Shown here piece after piece: positions 48,877 to 57,317 of a stretch of DNA of 64,000 nucleotides. Every line of letters starts with the position of its first letter. The first letter of the stretch is position 1. The DNA comes from Planobispora rosea. GTDB taxonomy: Bacteria; Actinomycetota; Actinomycetes; Streptosporangiales; Streptosporangiaceae. The notes under the pieces are model-generated. The model ran no database searches. It had not been told where the DNA came from and saw nothing but the letters and a program-made list of their open reading frames with translations. The stretch covers positions 105,592 to 169,591 of the forward strand of contig NZ_BMQP01000016.1 in assembly GCF_014648175.1 (NCBI RefSeq), given 5' to 3'. The translations under genes and the position numbers were made by a program.

Positions 48877-50163
48877 TCACCCGGCCGCGGGGAGTGCCGA
48901 GAGATCCGTACGGCGGGGCGCGCGGGCGGCGGGCCGTACCGAGTTCAGACCGTCGAGAGCCTGGTCGAGATGGTCGAGGGAGGCGGCGATCCAGGGCAGG
49001 CCGAGGGGGTCGCGGGCCTCCAGCGCGGCCAGCCGCCGCTCGGCCGTCTCGCCGTACAGCAGGCTGGTGGCCACCCGCACCCGGAGCGCGGCGGGGTCGT
49101 CGCCGAAGGCGTCCCCCGGGAGCACACCGACGCCGTGCCGGTCGAGCAGGAAGGCGGCCAGCCCGGCGGAGGTCGCGAAGCCCCCGGGCAGGCCGGTGAA
49201 GTCCGGGTAGAGGTAGAAGCCGCCCTGGGGCGCGTGCACCGTGACGCCCGCCCTGACGAGCCGGGCGTGCACCGCCCGCGCGACGGTGCCGTGCAGCAGC
49301 CTGCTCCGGTCGATCCGCTCGACGAGCTCGGGCGGCTCGGTGTAGGCGTAGGCCGCCGCCTCCTGCACCGGCGCCGCCGGGCTGGACCAGATCTCGCTGG
49401 CCACCGCGAGCAGCCGGGCCCGCAGCTCGGCCGAGGGCACCCGGGCCACGCCGATCCGCCAGCCGCCCAGGGCCAGGCTCTTGCTGAGCCCGCTGGTGAC
49501 CACGGTGCGTTCGGGGGCCACGTCGGCGGGGCTGAGGAAGTCCTCCTCCGGCAGGTGGACGAGGTCCCGGTAGATCTCGTCCGAGATGATCGTCAGGTCG
49601 AGGGCGCGGGCGATCCGCGCGATCTCCTTGATCGTGTCCTTGGCCGCGAGCCGGCCGCTGGGGTTGTCGGGCAGCGTGACCACCAGTGAGCGGACCTCGC
49701 GCCCCTGGGAGCGGGCGTGCAGGACCGCGGGGACGACCAGCTCGGGGTCCGGCACCCCTCCCTCGCCGGGGGGCGCCGGGATCAGCAGCGGGCGTGCCCC
49801 GGCCAGCTCGGTCTGGGCGGCGTAGCTGACCCAGCTCGGCATCGGCAGCACGACGTCACCCCCGATCGCCAGCAGCAGGCCGTACAGCAGGGGCTTGCTC
49901 CCGGGCCCGCAGACGACCGTCTCCGGGTCGGTGGGCAGGCCCCGGCGCTCCCAGTAGCCGGCGGCCGCCTCGCGCAGCGCGGCCATCCCGGCGACCGGCC
50001 CGTACCCGTTCCGCCCGGCCGCGCGGGCCAGTCTCTCCACCAGGGACGGGTGCACGGGGAGCCCGGCCTCACCGAAGGCGAGGTTGAGCACCCGCTCACC
50101 CGCGTGTTGTCGACGGGCTATCTCCTCATTTGCCGCCAAAGTGGCGGAAAGTGTGACGCTCAT
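48877..50163 (-). CDS. PLP-dependent aminotransferase class I
   Basis: This 428-aa fold-type I enzyme has LNLAFGEAGLPVHPSLVERL, VVCGPGSKPLLYGLLLAIGG, VVTLPDNPSGRLA (substrate Asn) and IISDEIYRDLV. The PLP lysine lies in TSGLSKSLALGGWRIGVARV (about residue 228), and RVRVATSLLYG carries the carboxylate-binding arginine. It is like aspartate-type aminotransferases, but the substrate is undetermined. It is divergent from a LysR gene 95 bp away, which probably regulates it. Confidence 0.9.
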   Translation of the reverse strand: MSVTLSATLAANEEIARRQHAGERVLNLAFGEAGLPVHPSLVERLARAAGRNGYGPVAGMAALREAAAGYWERRGLPTDPETVVCGPGSKPLLYGLLLAIGGDVVLPMPSWVSYAAQTELAGARPLLIPAPPGEGGVPDPELVVPAVLHARSQGREVRSLVVTLPDNPSGRLAAKDTIKEIARIARALDLTIISDEIYRDLVHLPEEDFLSPADVAPERTVVTSGLSKSLALGGWRIGVARVPSAELRARLLAVASEIWSSPAAPVQEAAAYAYTEPPELVERIDRSRLLHGTVARAVHARLVRAGVTVHAPQGGFYLYPDFTGLPGGFATSAGLAAFLLDRHGVGVLPGDAFGDDPAALRVRVATSLLYGETAERRLAALEARDPLGLPWIAASLDHLDQALDGLNSVRPAARAPRRTDLSALPAAG

Positions 50164-50258
50164 GGATATTTCTCCTTCTCTTAGGAACGTTCCCAGATTC
50201 GGGGATATAAGGCATCAGGACAAGCTTCGGTTCGTGTGGGTAGGCGTAAGGAACTCCG

Positions 50259-51194
50259 ATGCTCGATCTGCGTCGTCTTGCCTTGATCTGCGAGTTCTCC
50301 CGGAAGGGAAGCATCGCCGCGACCGCCGCGTCGCTGGGCTACAGCCCTTCGGCGGTCTCCCAGCAGCTGGCCGCGCTGGAGCGTGAGGCGAACGCCGTAC
50401 TGATCGACAGGACCGCACGCAGCGCCGAGCTGACCGAGGCCGGACGCCGCCTCGTCGCCCACGCCGAACGCATCCTCGCGATGGTGGAGGCGGCCGAGTC
50501 CGACCTGTCGGCACAGGCGGCCACCCCTTCCGGCAGGGTCGCCGTGACCGCCTTCCCCACAGCGGCCGTGGCATTCGCACCGGCGCTGGCCAGATCGCTG
50601 CGCCGGCACGCCGCGCTGACCCTGCGGATGTCACAGAGCCGGGCCGGGCGCGGGCTCCGCGAGGTCCAGGCGGGTGAGGCGGACATTGCGCTGGTGGACG
50701 ACTGGTATGGCAGGATGCACGACTCGGAGACGACGCGGATCTTCCCGCTCCTGCGCGACCCGCTGGTGCTCGTGGTCCCGCGCAGACACCGGCTCGCCGA
50801 TCCCGGGGAGCCGGTCGACCTGATGGAGCTCCGCGACGAGCCCTGGATGGCCACCCCGGACGGGGAGCCCTCCCGGCTGGCCGTCGACCGGATGCTCGCC
50901 GAGGTCGGCGGGGCGCCACCGGTGCCGTGGGAGTTCGAGGGGCTGAGCACCATCCTCAGCCTCGTCGCCAAGGGCGTCGGCATCGCCGCCGTCCCGGCGC
51001 TGGCCCTGGCCGCCGGGGTGCGCGGCATCGCCGTCCGGGAGATCCCCGGCCCTCCGGCCGGCCGCGACGTCCACGCCGTCGCCCGTGCCGCCAGCGTCCA
51101 GCGTCCCGCCGTCGCCGTCACCCTGCGGGCCATCCACGTCGCCGCCCGCTACCTCGCCGCCGACCTCACCGCGCTCGAACCGGCGATCCCGTGA
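50259..51194 (+). CDS. LysR-family regulator
   Basis: This 311-aa protein has the N-terminal HTH (LDLRRLALICEFSRKGSIAA, then LGYSPSAVSQQLAALEREAN) and the effector domain (VAVTAFPTAAVAFAPAL, LVVPRRHRLADPGEPVDL, LSLVAKGVGIAAVPALAL). LysR proteins typically control the divergent gene and themselves, here the aminotransferase. The space between the two starts contains AT-rich sequence near 50165-50250 suited to a divergent promoter. Confidence 0.93.
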   Translation: MLDLRRLALICEFSRKGSIAATAASLGYSPSAVSQQLAALEREANAVLIDRTARSAELTEAGRRLVAHAERILAMVEAAESDLSAQAATPSGRVAVTAFPTAAVAFAPALARSLRRHAALTLRMSQSRAGRGLREVQAGEADIALVDDWYGRMHDSETTRIFPLLRDPLVLVVPRRHRLADPGEPVDLMELRDEPWMATPDGEPSRLAVDRMLAEVGGAPPVPWEFEGLSTILSLVAKGVGIAAVPALALAAGVRGIAVREIPGPPAGRDVHAVARAASVQRPAVAVTLRAIHVAARYLAADLTALEPAIP

Positions 51195-51289
51195 GCGGCA
51201 CCCGCGCGGCGAGGCGGCCCGCGCCGGCAACCGGGAGCCCGCGCCGGCAACCGGCGGCCCCGGAGCCGCCGGCCCCGTAAACTCGCCCC

Positions 51290-51958
51290 ATGCCTCCCTC
51301 GTACGCGCTCGAACGCCTGCTGTCCGCCGGCGGGCCGACGCCGGTCGCCGGGATCGACGAGGTGGGACGGGGCGCCTGGGCCGGGCCGGTGGCGGTCTGC
51401 GCCGTGGTCACCGACCTGTCGGAGCCGCCCGCCGGGCTCACCGACTCCAAGCTGCTCACCCCGGCCCGCCGCGAGGCCCTGGTTCCCGAGATCACCGCGT
51501 GGGCGGCCGGGATCGGGTACGGCGAGGCGTCCCACGAAGAGATCGACGAGCTGGGCATGACCGAGGCGCTGCGCCGGGCCGCCCGCCGGGCCCTCGCCGA
51601 GCTGCCGGTCCGCCCCGGCGCGGTGATCCTGGACGGCAAGCACGACTACCTCGGCGCCCCCTGGCCGGTCCGGTGCGAGATCAAGGCCGACCAGTCCTGC
51701 GTCTCCGTCGCCGCCGCCTCGGTGATCGCCAAGGTCCGCCGGGACGCCTACATGGCCTCCCTGGGCTTCGAGGAGTACGGCTTCGCGAGCAACGCCGGCT
51801 ATCCCTCCCCGGTGCACCGGCGGGCCCTGGCCGAGCACGGCCCGACCGAACACCACCGCCTGTCGTGGTCCTACCTCGACAAGCTGCCCCGCTGGAGTCA
51901 TCTGAGGAGACACCGGGACGCCACGGCCGGGGCGGGCCAGCTCGGGCTCTTCGGGTAG
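51290..51958 (+). CDS. rnhB: ribonuclease HII
   Basis: This 222-aa enzyme removes ribonucleotides from DNA. It has [20 protein letters not shown] (first catalytic Asp and Glu), [18 protein letters not shown] (catalytic Asp) and [21 protein letters not shown], the RNase HII order. The C-terminus [20 protein letters not shown] is also typical. The genomic neighbours are unrelated; the LLM gene starts 13 bp downstream and may be co-transcribed. Confidence 0.95.
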   Translation: MPPSYALERLLSAGGPTPVAGIDEVGRGAWAGPVAVCAVVTDLSEPPAGLTDSKLLTPARREALVPEITAWAAGIGYGEASHEEIDELGMTEALRRAARRALAELPVRPGAVILDGKHDYLGAPWPVRCEIKADQSCVSVAAASVIAKVRRDAYMASLGFEEYGFASNAGYPSPVHRRALAEHGPTEHHRLSWSYLDKLPRWSHLRRHRDATAGAGQLGLFG

Positions 51959-51971
51959 CGGGCGGCACCCG

Positions 51972-53006
51972 GTGCGCGTCGGCGTCTTCCTGATCGCGGC
52001 GGGGTTCCCCGGCCGGTCCCCGGGCGAGGTGCTGCGGGACACGGTGGAGGCGGTGGTCGCCGCCGAGGAGGCCGGGTTCGACGACGCGTGGATCGCCGAG
52101 CACCACTTCATGTCGTACGGCGTGTGCCCGTCGGCGGTGACGCTGGCCGGCGTGGCGCTGGGCCGTACCCGCCGGATCCGGGTCGGGACGGCGGTGAGCG
52201 TGCTGTCCACCCGGCACCCCGTGGACCTGGCCGAGCAGGCGGCGATCCTGGACGCGGCCTCGGGCGGCCGGTTCACGCTCGGTGTGGGCCGGGGCGGGCC
52301 GTGGGTGGACCTGGAGGTGTTCGGGACCGGGCTGGACCGGTTCGAGCGCGGCTTCGCCGAGTCCCTCGGCCTGCTCTGCGCGGCTCTCGGCGGGGACACG
52401 GTCGCGGCGGACGGGGAGTTCTTCCGGTTCCGCGAGGTGCCGATGGTCCCGGCGGTACGGCTCCGCCCGGTGGTGGCGTGCACCTCGGCCGGGACGGTGG
52501 CGCTGGCGGCCGGGCGGGGGCTCCCGATGTTGCTGGGCATGCACGTGGGGGACGAGGAGAAGGCCGCCATGATCCGGGCCTACGGGGAGCGGGCCTACGG
52601 GAGGCGGGCCGGGGGCGCCGCGGCGTTCCCGTCAGGGAGGAACGACCACGCCGGGCACATCGCCGCGGCGGTCGGACACGTGGCCGACTCGACGGCTCAG
52701 GCCGTACGGGAGTTGAAGGCGAGCATGCCGCGCTGGCTGGAGCCGGGGCTCGCGGGATACGTGCCGGTGGACGGGCGTCCTCGACCGCAACGCGATATTT
52801 CCGGATATGTCGACTTCCTCTGTGCGACCCACCCGGTGGGATCGGCGGATCACTGCGTCGCGTCGATCGAGCGGACCGTTGCCGCGACGGGCCTGCGTCA
52901 TCTGATCCTGATGGTCGAGGGAGCCGGCGAACACGCCCGCACCCTGGAGAACATCAGCCGCCTCGGCACCGAGGTCCTCCCCCGGCTCCGTGAAGAAGGC
53001 CGGTGA
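51972..53006 (+). CDS. LLM-class flavin/F420-dependent oxidoreductase
   Basis: This 344-aa luciferase-like protein starts at GTG 51972 (MRVGVFLIAAGFPGRSPGE). It has AEEAGFDDAWIAEHHFMSYG, the LuxA-like EHHF motif, then VGTAVSVLSTRHPVDLAEQA and FTLGVGRGGPWVDLEVFG. The EHH motif leans toward FMN-dependent bacterial luciferase relatives rather than strict F420 enzymes. The substrate is unknown. It sits immediately behind rnhB. Confidence 0.85.
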   Translation: MRVGVFLIAAGFPGRSPGEVLRDTVEAVVAAEEAGFDDAWIAEHHFMSYGVCPSAVTLAGVALGRTRRIRVGTAVSVLSTRHPVDLAEQAAILDAASGGRFTLGVGRGGPWVDLEVFGTGLDRFERGFAESLGLLCAALGGDTVAADGEFFRFREVPMVPAVRLRPVVACTSAGTVALAAGRGLPMLLGMHVGDEEKAAMIRAYGERAYGRRAGGAAAFPSGRNDHAGHIAAAVGHVADSTAQAVRELKASMPRWLEPGLAGYVPVDGRPRPQRDISGYVDFLCATHPVGSADHCVASIERTVAATGLRHLILMVEGAGEHARTLENISRLGTEVLPRLREEGR

Positions 53007-53025
53007 ATCTGACCACCTGTCCGGA

Positions 53026-53337
53026 TCAGGGACGGTTGTAGATCGAGTGGTCCCCGATCCGGCGCGATTGGAGAACGGGTTCGCTGTCGTCATGGGTGGT
53101 GAAGCGAAATGTCGCTCGTCCATCGGGGGAGGCGAAATTCCACGTCAATGAGTAGATATCGGTGTCAGTCAACTTGTGGATCCGCAGCCTGGTCGGCCAC
53201 GGCACCGTGCCGGTGTGCGCTCCCTGGGAGATAGCGGGGAGAAAATGCTTGTAGACGGCATCCTTGAACATCGTGTAATGCTCCGGGGGGAGCCGTGATG
53301 CGTCTCGGAGGAAAGACGCGGCGCGTTCGTATCTCAC
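53026..53337 (-). CDS. RelE/ParE-like toxin
   Basis: This 103-aa protein is encoded immediately after an antitoxin with a 4-bp overlap. Its form, RAASFLRDASRLPPEHYTMFKDA, then LRIHKLTDTDIYSLTWNFAS and ATFRFTTHDDSEPVLQSRRI, with strands and a final HSIYNRP, fits the RelE/ParE-type mRNase or gyrase-poison fold. Catalytic residues cannot be assigned with confidence. It is placed as a toxin from context and fold order. Confidence 0.65.
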   Translation of the reverse strand: MRYERAASFLRDASRLPPEHYTMFKDAVYKHFLPAISQGAHTGTVPWPTRLRIHKLTDTDIYSLTWNFASPDGRATFRFTTHDDSEPVLQSRRIGDHSIYNRP

Positions 53338-53618
53338 CCCATGTCCTCGCCTCGAACGACATCGATCTCGGCGAACATGTCGTCCATGGTGTCGAAAACG
53401 CGGGTACGGCCTTCTCGGAAGTCAGCATCGGCTTCTGCCTCCGCGGCCTGCCAGCCCGGAGTCCAGTACCACGCTTCCTCGGTGGGCACGATGGCGGCGA
53501 CACGGTGGCCCTGATCGGTGAGATAGGCGATCGTGCGGCGCTCGGTGGCGGCGGCGATGACATCGGGCAGGTGCCCGTCCACCTCGTTCAGCGGGACCTC
53601 GAACGCGTTCTCGCTCAT
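53334..53618 (-). CDS. Phd/YefM-like antitoxin
   Basis: This 94-aa protein has an N-terminal Phd-type DNA-binding part (FEVPLNEVDGHLPDVIAAAT, then TIAYLTDQGHRVAAIVPTEE). An acidic C-terminal toxin-binding tail follows (AEAEADADFREGRTRVFDTM). The start 53618 (MSENAF) was preferred over 53672, which has no family support. The stop overlaps the toxin start by ATGA, so both are made from one transcript, with the antitoxin expected to repress it. Confidence 0.75.
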   Translation of the reverse strand: MSENAFEVPLNEVDGHLPDVIAAATERRTIAYLTDQGHRVAAIVPTEEAWYWTPGWQAAEAEADADFREGRTRVFDTMDDMFAEIDVVRGEDMG

Positions 53619-53681
53619 GGTGTGAGTGTAGGTGTGCACGTGTGCGGGGGTCACCCAGCGAATCGTAGTCAATGCGACACG

Positions 53682-53933
53682 TTACGTCACTATGCCGCTT
53701 CCCCAATCGTCGCCCCGTAGCAGCCGCATGAGTTCATCGGTGCTCATCGTGGTGGAGGCAGCGCCCCGCATCCGGCGAACCAGCCGCTGCCCTCTGGTCT
53801 CGCCGCTCTCACGGTGCACGATCGTCAGCGTGCCGCCGACCTCGATCACATCCACCTCGTCGCCCTCGGTGATGCCGTACTTCTTGCGGAGATCGACGGG
53901 GATCGTGATCTGCCCCCTGCGGTTGACTCGCAT
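53682..53933 (-). CDS. lone AbrB/SpoVT-type antitoxin-like protein
   Basis: This 83-aa protein has an AbrB swapped-hairpin domain: MRVNRRGQITIPVDLRKKYG, then ITEGDEVDVIEVGGTLTIVH. A C-terminal tail of VapB type follows (TMSTDELMRLLRGDDW). The expected PIN-domain toxin gene is absent downstream; the next gene is the Phd-type antitoxin 63 bp away. It is either an orphan antitoxin, a regulator of its neighbours, or the relic of a lost VapBC pair. Confidence 0.8.
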   Translation of the reverse strand: MRVNRRGQITIPVDLRKKYGITEGDEVDVIEVGGTLTIVHRESGETRGQRLVRRMRGAASTTMSTDELMRLLRGDDWGSGIVT

Positions 53934-54062
53934 TCCTGAACCGCCAGTTCGATAGTCAGGTGCCGACTCTCACATGATTCCAGGACTGGCCCCGGTTCCG
54001 TGAATGTGAAAGGGCGCGGGTGTCGGGCCCGCGCCCTGGTTGTGGTCAGGTGGTCCGGAAGG

Positions 54063-54449
54063 TCAGCAGTCGACGAGTTCGGGGGACTGGTTGAGGATCT
54101 GGGACCGGGCGGTGACGAACTCGGCGTGGGCCTCGGTGGCGGACGGGGCGAAGACCGCGACCCGGTGGCAGTTCTGGAAGGCCAGCTTCATGCCGAAGTG
54201 ACGCTCCAGGGCGCCGCGCATGGAGTCGCTGGCCAGGCAGCGCAGGAGCTGTCCGCGGGCGGCCTCGTCCGGCGGGGGGACGGTGTTGTCGGCGAACTCG
54301 GCGCCGGTGCGCTCACGCTCCTCCACCAGGCCGCTGATCACCGACCAGGCGTAGGGGAGCGAGTCGCGGACGCAGGCGACGAACGCCGCGTCGTCCACCT
54401 CGCCGGCTCTCGCCTGGTCGAGAAGATCGTTCGAAACGGTCAGCGACAT
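54063..54449 (-). CDS. SCO5389-family protein
   Basis: This 128-aa protein has LLDQARAGEVDDAAFVACVR, then SLPYAWSVISGLVEERERTG, EAARGQLLRCLASDSMRGAL and FGMKLAFQNCHRVAVF, with the final SRSQ-like QILNQSPELVDC. This is a conserved actinobacterial family named for S. coelicolor SCO5389 and of unknown function. The start at 54449 follows AGGAG by 8 nt. It lies downstream of a CooC/ParA-like ATPase gene on the same strand, with 63 bp between. Confidence 0.85.
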   Translation of the reverse strand: MSLTVSNDLLDQARAGEVDDAAFVACVRDSLPYAWSVISGLVEERERTGAEFADNTVPPPDEAARGQLLRCLASDSMRGALERHFGMKLAFQNCHRVAVFAPSATEAHAEFVTARSQILNQSPELVDC

Positions 54450-54512
54450 GCTGCGTTCTCCTCTCATAAGGGGATTGTTCAGACGCTAAATCGGGTTGGG
54501 CGATCACTCCAT

Positions 54513-55478
54513 CTAGCGATGGGGCGACACTCGCGTGGGCCCGAAGACGAAACCGGGATCGATCTGGGCGGCCAGGTCCTCGCCGACGGCCCGGTTCGCC
54601 CACGCCTCCGCGTTGCGGAGGTGGAACTCGGCGGCCTGGCGGCCGAACCGCGCCCAGTCCTTCTCCTGGGCGTCGAGGTGCTTCAGGAGCACCGTGAGGG
54701 CCTCGGCGTTGACGGGTTCGAGGTCGTCGAGGGTGAACGGGCGGCCCTGCTCCATGGCCCGGACGGCGGGCGAGTGCTCCAGACAGACCAGCAGGTCGTC
54801 GCCGACGTGCTCGCGCAGGAAGGCGACGTCCCCCGGCCCGTGGACCTTGTTGCCGACGACCGCGATGGGCACGCCGTAGTCGGCGGCGTAGTCGCGGTAC
54901 TGCCGGTAGACGCCGACGCCCTGCCGGGTCGGCTCGGCGACGAGGAAGGTCATGTCGAAGCGGGTGAACAGGCCCGAGGCGAAGGAGTCGGCTCCGGCGG
55001 TCATGTCCACCACGACGTACTCCCCGTGGCCGTCGACGAGGTGGTTGAGGTAGAGCTCGACCGCCCCGACCTTCGAGTGGTAGCAGGCCACGCCGAGGTC
55101 GTCCTCGCCGAACGGGCCGGTGACCATGAGCCGGAGGCCGTCGGGGGCGGTGACGGCGAACCGGGAGTGGATCGGGTCGTCGGCCGGGTCGAGGGTCAGC
55201 AGGCGGGAACCGCGGCCGGGTGGAGTGGTCTTCACCATGGCCGCGGCCGAGGTGATCCGCGGGTTGTCGCCGCGCAGGTATTCCTTGATCTCCGTCAGGT
55301 GGGAGCCCAGCGACCGGGGCAGCCCGCCGTCGTCCACCCCCAGGGCCATGCCGAGGTGCTGGTTGATGTCGGCGTCGACCGCGACGACCGGCGCGCCCTG
55401 GGTCGCCACGTACCTGGCGAACAGCGCGGACAGGGTCGTCTTGCCGCTGCCGCCCTTCCCGACGAATGCCACCCGCAT
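54513..55478 (-). CDS. CooC/ParA-like P-loop ATPase
   Basis: This 321-aa protein has the deviant Walker A KGGSGKTTL (8-16), VVAVDADINQHLGMALG and EYVVVDMTAGADSFASGL (Walker B area). FLVAEPTRQGVGVYRQYRDY and VVGNKVHG follow as in CooC-type metallochaperone ATPases. The family inserts metals into enzymes or positions cargo; which applies here is unknown. It lies upstream of the SCO5389-family gene. A Zur-box-like sequence (55501-55515) stands 22 bp before its start. Confidence 0.8.
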   Translation of the reverse strand: MRVAFVGKGGSGKTTLSALFARYVATQGAPVVAVDADINQHLGMALGVDDGGLPRSLGSHLTEIKEYLRGDNPRITSAAAMVKTTPPGRGSRLLTLDPADDPIHSRFAVTAPDGLRLMVTGPFGEDDLGVACYHSKVGAVELYLNHLVDGHGEYVVVDMTAGADSFASGLFTRFDMTFLVAEPTRQGVGVYRQYRDYAADYGVPIAVVGNKVHGPGDVAFLREHVGDDLLVCLEHSPAVRAMEQGRPFTLDDLEPVNAEALTVLLKHLDAQEKDWARFGRQAAEFHLRNAEAWANRAVGEDLAAQIDPGFVFGPTRVSPHR

Positions 55479-55500
55479 GATGGGAGATCCAATCTGATTA

Positions 55501-55515
55501 TGAAAACCATTGCAA
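55501..55515 (-). promoter_or_regulatory. possible Zur-type box
   Basis: On the minus strand TTGCAATGGTTTTCA resembles the actinobacterial zinc-uptake regulator box (TGANAATGATTTTCA), matching about 11 of 14 fixed positions. It lies in the promoter of the CooC/ParA-like gene. A chance match is quite possible. Confidence 0.3.
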
Positions 55516-55648
55516 CCCTCGGGTGCATCATGCCACGCTCAGCAGAGGCCGGGGGCGGATATGGCGAGAACGGCCGCGTGTCGCGACCGTACGGAAGCAG
55601 CCGGGGCCTCGGCGGGTCGGGGCCTCGTGGGGTCAGGGCCTCGTGGGG

Positions 55649-57124
55649 TCAGGGGCAGGCTTCGTCGAGGGTGACGGGCTCCTGAGGGGAGGCCGGCGCC
55701 GTGGGGGAGGTCGTGTCCGGGGCCGGGAGTGACGTCGTCTCCGGGGCCGGAACCGGGACCGGAGCCGGGGGCGCGGGTGTGGAGGTGGAGGCGGCCAGGG
55801 GCTTGCGGGTGGCGGCGGACGTGCGGGTGGGCCTGTCCCCGGCCTTCTCCGACAGGGCCGCGGCGACCTTCCGTCTGATCAGGTGATAGTCCGGGTCGAA
55901 AGTGTCGATCAGCGGCGGGACGAACTGGAGGCTCTCGATCCTCGCGGTCTTCACCTCGCCCGCCAGGGTGACCAGCGCGGGGAGCAGTTCCCTCGGGATG
56001 TCGGTGGAGACGGTGTCCACCGCCGCGTCGGCCAGCCGCTCGAAGCTCCGCAGCACCGTCACCGGGTCGGCCTGCTTGGCGACCGCGTTCAGCAGGCACT
56101 TCTGGCGGCCCATCCGGACGTAGTCGTCGCTGAAGGTGCGGGACCTTCCGTACCAGAGAGCCTCCTCGCCGGAGAGCGTGCGCGTGCCCGCCTCGATCAG
56201 GCCCTCGTTGCGCCGGCCGTACACGATCGGGCCCGGGACGGTGACCCGCACCCCGCCCATCGCGTCGATGATCCTGACGAAGCCCCTCATGTCGACCATC
56301 GCGTAGTAGGAGACGTCGAGGCCCAGGATGCCGCCGATCGTCTTCTTCAGCAGGGTGGGGCCGCGTTCTCCCGCGGCCACGCCCGGGACGAGTTCGGGAT
56401 GGTCCTCGGCGTACTGCCAGACCTCGTTGAGGATCCCCGGGGTGTACGGGGGCTCACCGCCGAAGCCGAGGGGGAAGCGGTCACGCGCCGGGCCGGCCGG
56501 GAGCGGGACCCGCTGCAGGTTCCTGGGCAGGCCGAACAGCACGGTCGCGCCGGTACGGGTGTCGACGCTGGCCACCGTCATGCTGTCGGTGCGCACGCCG
56601 TACCGGCTGGGCGCCGCGTCCGCGCCGATGAGCAGGATGTTGACCCGCTCCCGCCCCTCCCACGGATCCGCCGCCACGGGGGTGGAGCTGGTGCCGAACA
56701 CCGAGGACACCAGCCCCCGGGAGACGTAGGCGAGCCGGGCGGCGTAGGCCATCGGGACGACCATGAGGACGCACAGCAGGCCGACGGCGGCGGCGGAGAG
56801 GTAGTCCGCGGCACCGGTCAGCGGCCGGGGCCGGACGAGCTGGTAGGAGCGGATGACCACCGCCATGGTGGCGAGCGCGAACAGCACCGCGCCCACCCCG
56901 AAGACCCCGAGCCAGAGCGGCTGCACCGCCAGGGTGAGCAGGAACGACCGCGCGGTGAGAACGGTGGTGGTCACCGTGGCGACGACGGTCAGGTAGGACG
57001 CCATCAGGACGGCGCCGGTCCGGTGACGGCCCGTCCGCAGGTGGGCCAGGCCCCACAACAGCGCGGAGCCGACGGTGAGCGCCAGGCCCGACCCGGCGTG
57101 CGGACGATTCCCGTTACCCGACAT
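55649..57124 (-). CDS. LytR-CpsA-Psr (LCP) family protein
   Basis: This 491-aa membrane protein attaches glycopolymers to the cell wall in known relatives. It has four to five N-terminal helices (about 15-130), more than a usual LCP protein. The external LCP domain follows: NILLIGADAAPSRYGVRTDS, VLFGLPRNLQRVPL, GVRVTVPGPIVYG and LSGEEALWYGRSR, then DDYVRMGRQKCLLNA. The tail is Pro/Ala/Thr-rich. The start 57124 (MSGNGNRP) has AAGGCG upstream; 57151 is an alternative. It stands alone. Confidence 0.92.
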   Translation of the reverse strand: MSGNGNRPHAGSGLALTVGSALLWGLAHLRTGRHRTGAVLMASYLTVVATVTTTVLTARSFLLTLAVQPLWLGVFGVGAVLFALATMAVVIRSYQLVRPRPLTGAADYLSAAAVGLLCVLMVVPMAYAARLAYVSRGLVSSVFGTSSTPVAADPWEGRERVNILLIGADAAPSRYGVRTDSMTVASVDTRTGATVLFGLPRNLQRVPLPAGPARDRFPLGFGGEPPYTPGILNEVWQYAEDHPELVPGVAAGERGPTLLKKTIGGILGLDVSYYAMVDMRGFVRIIDAMGGVRVTVPGPIVYGRRNEGLIEAGTRTLSGEEALWYGRSRTFSDDYVRMGRQKCLLNAVAKQADPVTVLRSFERLADAAVDTVSTDIPRELLPALVTLAGEVKTARIESLQFVPPLIDTFDPDYHLIRRKVAAALSEKAGDRPTRTSAATRKPLAASTSTPAPPAPVPVPAPETTSLPAPDTTSPTAPASPQEPVTLDEACP

Positions 57125-57317
57125 TCGCCTTACGTCTCTCGTGCGGGACACTGAACGTCACAGGGTAATTACACCCCGTGGACGACTGTGCCGCGGCACG
57201 AGTGATACGCCGTACAGATCACGTCAAGGTTCGACTCACGTCGAGGTTCGACTCGCGTCAAGGTCCGGCGCTCCCCGGTCATCGGGCGGTGGCGGCGCCG
57301 GCGGGGGACGTCGGGGA

